Made by a program: the position numbers and the translations under genes. Under the pieces are notes generated by a model that saw only the letters and a list, made by a program, of their open reading frames with translations, searched no databases and had not been told where the DNA came from. Below are positions 13,899-15,505 of a stretch of DNA of 15,505 bases, one piece after another (position 1 is the stretch's first letter; every line of letters begins with the position of its first letter). The DNA is taken from assembly GCA_900547345.1 (NCBI GenBank), contig URGG01000046.1:1-15505 (forward strand), in the 5' to 3' direction. The stretch comes from an uncultured Collinsella sp. (GTDB lineage: Bacteria > Actinomycetota > Coriobacteriia > Coriobacteriales > Coriobacteriaceae).

Positions 13899-14783
13899 TT
13901 ATTTGGCGTTGTCCTTGGCAAGGGCAGCGTCAATATTTTTTTGCAGGGCGGCAAGGTTTTCTTCCTTGTCGATGCCGCCCAGCAGGGGCTGGCCCACAAC
14001 GTTGCCGTCCCGGTCAAAAACGTAGGTGGTGGGGAAGGCCATGATGTTCAGCGCAAACTTGCCGGCGTCGCTGCCGGAGGCAAAGTAGATGTTGCGGTAG
14101 CTTGCGCCCGTTGCAGCCAGCAGTTTTTTGGCGGCATCAATGCCCTGCTGGTTGCCGTCTAGCGTCTCGGTGTTGATGCCGACAACCTCGCCGCCCTGTG
14201 CCTTGACCTTCTCGTTCAGGGCGTTCAGGTCGTCCAGTTCCTCTACGCAGGGCTTGCAGCCGTTGAACCAGAAGTTCACCACCGTAAAGGCGTTGCCCGC
14301 AAACAGACTGTTGTCCACCGGGTTGCCCTCTAAATCGCTGCCCTCAAACTGGGGGAAGGCAGTGTCCTGTGCGGCAGCGCCGGAAGCGGCCGCGTCCGCG
14401 AGGGCAAGGGTGGCAATCTGCTCCTCGATGGCACGGATTTTTTCCGCATCGGCGGTCAGGGTCTTGTACTCCTCATCCGAGAATTGGTCCTTTGTCTTTT
14501 CCACGGAGCTGCGCAGAAAATCGCCGTAGTTCGTGCTGAGGGTGGTCTCAGTCATGTTTTTGTCCATGGAAGCGAACACCTTCTCCCACAGGGCATCGTT
14601 TGCGGAAAGGATCTCGTTTTCCTCGGCCAGCAGCTGCTCTTCGGTCTTGGTTTCCGCTGCCGCAGAGGAAGCGGCAGAAGAAGAGGATGCAGAAGATGCA
14701 GAGGACGCGCCCTGCCCGCAGGCGGCAAGGCTGAAAGCCAGCGTAAGGCTGAGCAAAAGTGCGGTTACACGGTTGAATTTCAT
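13899..14783 (-). CDS. TlpA/ResA-like thioredoxin-fold lipoprotein
   Basis: A 294-residue secreted lipoprotein. Residues 1-22 are a signal peptide with lipobox LAAC and lipidated C22, then a Ser/Ala-rich linker (about 23-45) and a helical charged region (about 46-130). A redoxin/TlpA domain fills about 140-290, with the redox pair CKPC at 176-179 (FWFNGCKPCVEEL), the cis-proline at P251 (AFPTTYVFDRDG) and the GGID turn. It should act on the outer face of the membrane as a thiol-disulfide reductase. AAGGAG lies 7 bases before the ATG. It starts 4 bases after the stop of the polyferredoxin gene, so the two are co-transcribed and the Fe-S protein may feed it electrons (inference). It belongs to the second genome in this window. 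The extra helical domain between linker and redoxin is unassigned. Confidence 0.9.
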   Translation of the reverse strand: MKFNRVTALLLSLTLAFSLAACGQGASSASSASSSSAASSAAAETKTEEQLLAEENEILSANDALWEKVFASMDKNMTETTLSTNYGDFLRSSVEKTKDQFSDEEYKTLTADAEKIRAIEEQIATLALADAAASGAAAQDTAFPQFEGSDLEGNPVDNSLFAGNAFTVVNFWFNGCKPCVEELDDLNALNEKVKAQGGEVVGINTETLDGNQQGIDAAKKLLAATGASYRNIYFASGSDAGKFALNIMAFPTTYVFDRDGNVVGQPLLGGIDKEENLAALQKNIDAALAKDNAK

Positions 14784-14787
14784 GGTT

Positions 14788-15505
14788 TTACTCCTTTGCT
14801 GTTTCGGTGTTTGATTGGTCTCCCAGCCCGAACTTGTACTGGATGGCGTCCGTGGGGCAGGCTTTCATACACATCCCACAGCGGATACATTCGGCGTGGT
14901 TGGGGGTCTTGGTAATGTCTACGTCCATCTTACAGGCCCTTGCGCAGGCGCCGCAGGAGACGCATTTGTGGGTGTCTACACGCATCTGGAACAGCGAGAC
15001 CTTGTTCAGCAGCGCATAAAACGCGCCCAGCGGGCACAGCCACTTGCAGAAGGGGCGGTAGAACACCACGCTGCCCATAATGACTGCCAGCAGAATGCAG
15101 GCTTTCCATGTGAACAGCTTGCCCAGCGCGGCGCGGATGCCAGCATTGGTCAGGGAGAGGGGAAGGGCGCCTTCCAGCACGCCCTGTGGGCAGAGATATT
15201 TGCAGAAGAAGGGGTCGCCCATGCCCAGCTCATTGACCGCCAGCAATGGCAGCAGCACCACCATGACCAGCAGCACCGCATACTTTAAATAGCGCAGCGG
15301 CTTTAGCTTTTTGGTGGAAAGCTTGGGAGAGGGAATCTTGTGCAAAAGCTCCTGAAACCACCCGAACGGGCAGAGGAAACCGCAGATGAACCGTCCCAGC
15401 AGCACCCCGAAAAGGATGAGAATGCCGGTGATGTAGTAGGAAAAGCGGAACTTGGAAGAGCCCACTACCGCCTGAAACGCCCCCACCGGGCAGGCACCGG
15501 CAGCG
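14788..15505 (-). CDS. NapH/CcoG-like membrane 4Fe-4S polyferredoxin (5' end outside window)
   Basis: The frame is open to the window edge; about 238 C-terminal residues are present, and the GTG at 15486 is internal because CPVGAFQ-type sequence continues upstream of it. It has about four hydrophobic segments interleaved with repeated CxxxCP motifs at membrane edges: ACPVGAFQ, CGFLCPFGWFQ, CKYLCPQGV and CKWLCPLGAF. The C-terminal domain carries two ferredoxin 4Fe-4S motifs, CVSCGACARACKMDVD and CIRCGMCMKACPTDAI. This is the NapH/MauN/CcoG type of membrane electron-transfer protein, passing electrons from quinol or ferredoxin to partners. The directly coupled downstream gene for a CxxC thioredoxin lipoprotein suggests a role in delivering reducing power to exported thiols. 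The exact donor is unknown. Confidence 0.88.
   Translation of the reverse strand, partial: AAGACPVGAFQAVVGSSKFRFSYYITGILILFGVLLGRFICGFLCPFGWFQELLHKIPSPKLSTKKLKPLRYLKYAVLLVMVVLLPLLAVNELGMGDPFFCKYLCPQGVLEGALPLSLTNAGIRAALGKLFTWKACILLAVIMGSVVFYRPFCKWLCPLGAFYALLNKVSLFQMRVDTHKCVSCGACARACKMDVDITKTPNHAECIRCGMCMKACPTDAIQYKFGLGDQSNTETAKE

Noticed and set aside
14128..14915. Plus-strand frames opposite the TlpA-like gene
   Set aside because: Antisense to a clear lipoprotein with lipobox and CxxC; low-complexity Ser/Ala content.
1..15505. tRNA, rRNA, prophage or insertion-sequence genes
   Set aside because: No cloverleaf, rRNA core sequence, transposase, integrase or terminal repeats were seen on either strand.

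Overview
The window reads as two pieces of gut-bacterial DNA from different organisms, joined inside one reading frame at about 11,960-12,040. Bases 1 to about 12,000 look like a high-GC Coriobacteriia chromosome, most like Collinsella. The evidence is GC-rich codon choice with mixed CTC/CTG leucine, ClpC with a Gly/Pro-rich tail, and disA, ispD, ispF and cysS packed together. From about 12,040 onward, leucine is almost only CTG, and the encoded proteins resemble Faecalibacterium/Gemmiger-type Oscillospiraceae: the C-terminal two thirds of a valyl-tRNA synthetase, a TlpA-like lipoprotein and a NapH-like polyferredoxin. These taxon names come from recall of family sequences, not from a search.

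Layout. (1) 1-1049: the 3' end of a 2-hydroxyacyl-CoA dehydratase activase-type gene, overlapped by a TetR regulator. (2) 1242-3884: clpC, preceded by a hairpin leader and followed by a clear terminator. (3) 4099-5556: pepD, an M20 dipeptidase, with a terminator convergent to the next block. (4) 5684-7459, minus strand: a HipB/HipA pair with three evenly spaced palindromic operators upstream. (5) 7583-8167, minus strand: the manganese exporter gene mntP, under a yybP-ykoY Mn2+ riboswitch with an intrinsic terminator (8221 to about 8362). (6) 8515-10794: disA, ispD and ispF, overlapping or nearly so, making c-di-AMP and two MEP-pathway steps. (7) 10798-13752: an in-frame CysRS-ValRS chimera. 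(8) 13757-13853: a structured intergenic repeat. (9) 13899-15505, minus strand: a TlpA-like thioredoxin lipoprotein behind a membrane 4Fe-4S protein that runs off the window, probably a redox pair at the cell envelope.

I do not see a clearly new biological system. The chimeric synthetase is the strangest object, but a misassembly is the simplest explanation. The best real biology is regulatory: the HipBA operator array with exact 27-bp phasing that can also fold as an RNA hairpin, and the mntP riboswitch whose conserved 5' strand has a perfect 9-nt complement just after the terminator.
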